The notes under the pieces are model-generated. The model worked only from the letters and a program-made list of their open reading frames with translations, ran no database searches and had not been told where the DNA came from. The position numbers were made by a program, and so were the translations under genes. DNA of 8,415 nucleotides from Candidatus Eiseniibacteriota bacterium. GTDB lineage: Bacteria > Arandabacterota > Arandabacteria > Arandabacterales > Arandabacteraceae. The stretch covers positions 1 through 8,415 of the forward strand of contig JAUXGG010000050.1 of NCBI GenBank assembly GCA_030622265.1. The letters are read 5' to 3'. Of the stretch, positions 6,536 to 8,415 are shown piece by piece (position 1 is the first letter of the stretch; every line of letters starts with the position of its first letter).

Positions 6536-7758
6536 TCCTGGCAGGAGGTTCAGGCAAGCGCCTGCTCCTTCTGTCCGCGCACAGGGCCAAGCCGGCCGTT
6601 CCCTACGCGGGGACGTACAGGATAATCGACTTTGCCCTGTCCAACTGCGTGAACTCCGGACTCCGCCAGGTCTTCGTCTTGAGCCAGTACGAGCCCCGCT
6701 CGCTCTGGAAGCACCTCGACTTCGGAAACCCCTGGGACCTCACCGGGCGCGGGGGCGAGGTCGTGATTCTCCAGCCTTATATTGGAAACGTGGAACGCAG
6801 GTGGTATGAGGGCAGCGCGGACGCGGTCCGAAGGAACCTCCATTTCATCGAGGAGAGAGACCCCGAATCCGTTCTGATACTGGGCGGAGATCATGTATAC
6901 CGGATGGACTACAGGCTGCTCCTGGACTTCCACAAGCAGAAGAACGCGGATCTCACGGTCGCGGTGACCAGGGTGCCGCCGGAAGAGGCCGTGAAGTTCG
7001 GAACATGCGTGCTCGACGATGACAAGCGAATCAGTCAGTTCGAGGAGAAGGCCTCCTCTCCAAGAAGCACCCTCGCTTCGATGGGGATATACGTTTTCGA
7101 TTTCAAGGTCCTTGCGGAGGCCCTGCAGGAGGAGGACGCGGCCACCGCCCACGACTTCGGCAGGGATATCGTGCCCAAGTTAATTCGCAGGGGCAGGGTC
7201 TACGGGTACGAGTTCCGGGGTTACTGGCGGGACGTGGGCACCATCGCATCCTATTTCGAATCCAGCATGGCCTTGCTCTCACAGGAGCCGCCAGTGGACC
7301 TCCACGACCCTGAGTGGCCGATTCTGACGAAGTCTGAGGACCTGCCGCCCGCGCGGGTCCTCGAGGGAAGCCGAGTGGAGGATTCCCTGATCTCGGACGG
7401 TTGCGTGATAGAGGGAACTGTTGAGAGCTCCATCATCTCCCCGGGGGTGGTTGTGGAGAGAGGCGCCGTGGTTCGAAACTCAATAGTGTTTGCCGCCTGC
7501 TCCATAGCGCCGCAGTCCCGAGTCAACCTGGCCATCCTGGACAGGAACACCGTGGTGGCCGAGAACTCGAAGGTTGGTTTCGGGGTCAACTTCACCCCCA
7601 ACCATGCCCACCCGGTCATACTGGATAGCGGAATAACCATTACCGGAAAGGACACCTTCCTCCCTCCCGGATCGATCATAGGAAGGAACTGCCTGGTGCA
7701 GACTTCGCCGGATATCACTGAGCCCATTGAGGTGGAAAGCGGTGAGAGTCTGGACTGA
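6514..7758 (+). CDS. glgC: glucose-1-phosphate adenylyltransferase (ADP-glucose pyrophosphorylase)
   Basis: This 414-residue enzyme makes ADP-glucose and pyrophosphate from ATP and glucose 1-phosphate, the committed cytoplasmic step of bacterial glycogen synthesis. The catalytic set is intact: GGSGKRL (11-17), RAKPAVPYAGTYRIIDFALS (24-43), WYEGSADAV (97-105), GGDHVYRMDY (124-133, Asp126 matching E. coli Asp142), EEKA (177-180, Lys179 matching Lys195), SMGIYVF and YWRDVGT (237-243, Asp240 matching Asp276). The C-terminal half (about 285-414) is a left-handed beta-helix. The E. coli fructose-1,6-bisphosphate activator residue Lys39 corresponds to His23 here, so regulation probably differs. PWDL at 73-76 recalls the Firmicutes and Chloroflexi-type enzymes rather than the enterobacterial one. 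It pairs with the degenerate upstream paralogue, probably as a heteromer. It ends 25 bases from the convergent LysM gene. Confidence 0.92.
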   Translation: MAKDLVIILAGGSGKRLLLLSAHRAKPAVPYAGTYRIIDFALSNCVNSGLRQVFVLSQYEPRSLWKHLDFGNPWDLTGRGGEVVILQPYIGNVERRWYEGSADAVRRNLHFIEERDPESVLILGGDHVYRMDYRLLLDFHKQKNADLTVAVTRVPPEEAVKFGTCVLDDDKRISQFEEKASSPRSTLASMGIYVFDFKVLAEALQEEDAATAHDFGRDIVPKLIRRGRVYGYEFRGYWRDVGTIASYFESSMALLSQEPPVDLHDPEWPILTKSEDLPPARVLEGSRVEDSLISDGCVIEGTVESSIISPGVVVERGAVVRNSIVFAACSIAPQSRVNLAILDRNTVVAENSKVGFGVNFTPNHAHPVILDSGITITGKDTFLPPGSIIGRNCLVQTSPDITEPIEVESGESLD

Positions 7759-7783
7759 GGGGTAATCTTCTGCCAGGGTCTTC

Positions 7784-8415
7784 TTACAGAGCGGGAATCT
7801 TTATTGTCTGACCCGGATAGATCCTGTCGCGTGAGGCCAGCCCGTTAAGATTGAGAACCTCCCGGGTTGAAACCCCGTAGCGCTCGGCAATCACCGATAT
7901 GGTCTCTCCGCTCAACACCTTGTGGTGCTTCGCAGAGGGCGCCGGAGGCCGCCCCTGGCTGACCGTGATCATCTGACCGGGATGTATGACGGCATTGGCG
8001 CTGAGATCATTCAGGCCCATTACCTCCTCACAGGACACGGAGTACTTCCTGGCTATCAAGTAGATGCTCTCCCCGCTCTTGACCTCATGGACCAGAGCTT
8101 CAGCGCACGATGTGGTCCCTCCCGATGCCGGAACGAGGATCTCCTGCCCGGGATAGATCCTCGTGCTCTGCTTAAGATCATTGGCCGCCAGGACCGCGCC
8201 CGTCGAGACATCATGCTTCGAGGCGATGCCGCTGATGGTGTCGCCGCTCTTCACCCTGTAAACCGTCAGGCTGTTGCCTGCCGGCGCGACACTCGCTCCG
8301 GGTATCCTGATTTTCTGGTCGGGATGGATCAGGGCATCGGAACCCAGATCGTTGGCCGCCAGGATCTCTTTCAGCGAGACCTCATACTTGCCGGCTATGC
8401 CACCGAGGGTCTCGC
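7784..8415 (-). CDS. multi-LysM peptidoglycan-binding protein (5' partial)
   Basis: The reverse-strand frame is open from the window edge (first complete codon 8411-8413) to the TAA at 7784-7786. This gives 209 C-terminal residues of a longer protein; the GTG at 8252-8254 lies inside a LysM repeat and is not the start. It consists almost entirely of four LysM domains, at nt 8413-8300 (incomplete), 8260-8129, 8089-7958 and 7924-7793. Each has the pattern VKSGD-T-I...IA.KY.VS...VL..NDL......I.PGQ.I.VP. They are joined by short Pro/Ala/Ser/Gly linkers. LysM binds N-acetylglucosamine-containing glycan, so the protein should act at the cell wall. No enzymatic domain follows the last LysM; one could lie upstream (an MltD-like transglycosylase, M23 or NlpC/P60), or the protein could be all LysM. 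No clear terminator separates it from the convergent glgC gene. Confidence 0.9.
   Translation of the reverse strand, partial: ETLGGIAGKYEVSLKEILAANDLGSDALIHPDQKIRIPGASVAPAGNSLTVYRVKSGDTISGIASKHDVSTGAVLAANDLKQSTRIYPGQEILVPASGGTTSCAEALVHEVKSGESIYLIARKYSVSCEEVMGLNDLSANAVIHPGQMITVSQGRPPAPSAKHHKVLSGETISVIAERYGVSTREVLNLNGLASRDRIYPGQTIKIPAL

Noticed and set aside
7759..7820. Bidirectional terminator between the convergent glgC and LysM genes
   Set aside because: The only pairings seen are GGGTC at 7776-7780 with GACCC at 7810-7814 across a 29-base loop, and a four-base repeat near 7749-7756. Neither has a T-run.
8252..8254. GTG as the start of the LysM protein
   Set aside because: It falls inside a LysM domain (VYRVKSGDT), and another LysM domain is encoded in frame upstream to the window edge.

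Overview
The window is a compact, GC-rich bacterial chromosome segment. It has very short or overlapping gene junctions, one rightward gene block (about 1 to 7758) and one leftward gene entering from the right edge (7784 to 8415). The gene families point to a Gram-negative-type or uncultivated lineage: GT-C glycosyltransferases fused to TPR arrays, a secreted propeller with His-Leu-Val-Trp / Glu-Ile-Tyr-Tyr repeats, and GlgC proteins of the PWDL type. Such combinations are familiar from metagenomic FCB-like, Latescibacteria-like or Eisenbacteria-like genomes. That placement is an impression from protein style and was not tested. No tRNA, rRNA, CRISPR array, transposase or phage gene is visible.

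Layout. (1) 1-1709: the C-terminal part of a DUF2723/TMEM260-type (GT117-like) membrane protein followed by about eight TPRs; its start lies outside the window. (2) 1710-1884: a 175-base gap with a near-consensus sigma-70-type promoter and a doubtful 48-codon ORF. (3) 1885-3033: a secreted or lipid-anchored protein with seven regular repeats of about 50 residues, probably a seven-bladed beta-propeller. (4) 3030-5240: a GT39/ArnT-like membrane glycosyltransferase fused to about eight TPRs, joined to the propeller gene by an ATGA overlap. (5) 5258-6535 and 6514-7758: two tandem, overlapping GlgC-family (ADP-glucose pyrophosphorylase) paralogues. The first has lost the nucleotide-binding glycine/arginine signature and the second keeps it. 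(6) Complement of 7784-8415: the C-terminal part of a multi-LysM cell-wall protein, convergent with the second glgC gene.

How the genes may work together. The promoter at 1831-1860 probably drives propeller - GT39/TPR - GlgC-like - GlgC as one transcript. The GlgC pair looks like a catalytic subunit plus a degenerate, probably regulatory subunit, like GlgC/GlgD in Firmicutes or the plant small and large subunits, and would make ADP-glucose for glycogen. The two GT-C/TPR proteins on either side of a secreted propeller suggest an envelope glycosylation module. No sequence feature proves a functional link between this module and the glycogen genes beyond co-orientation and tight spacing.
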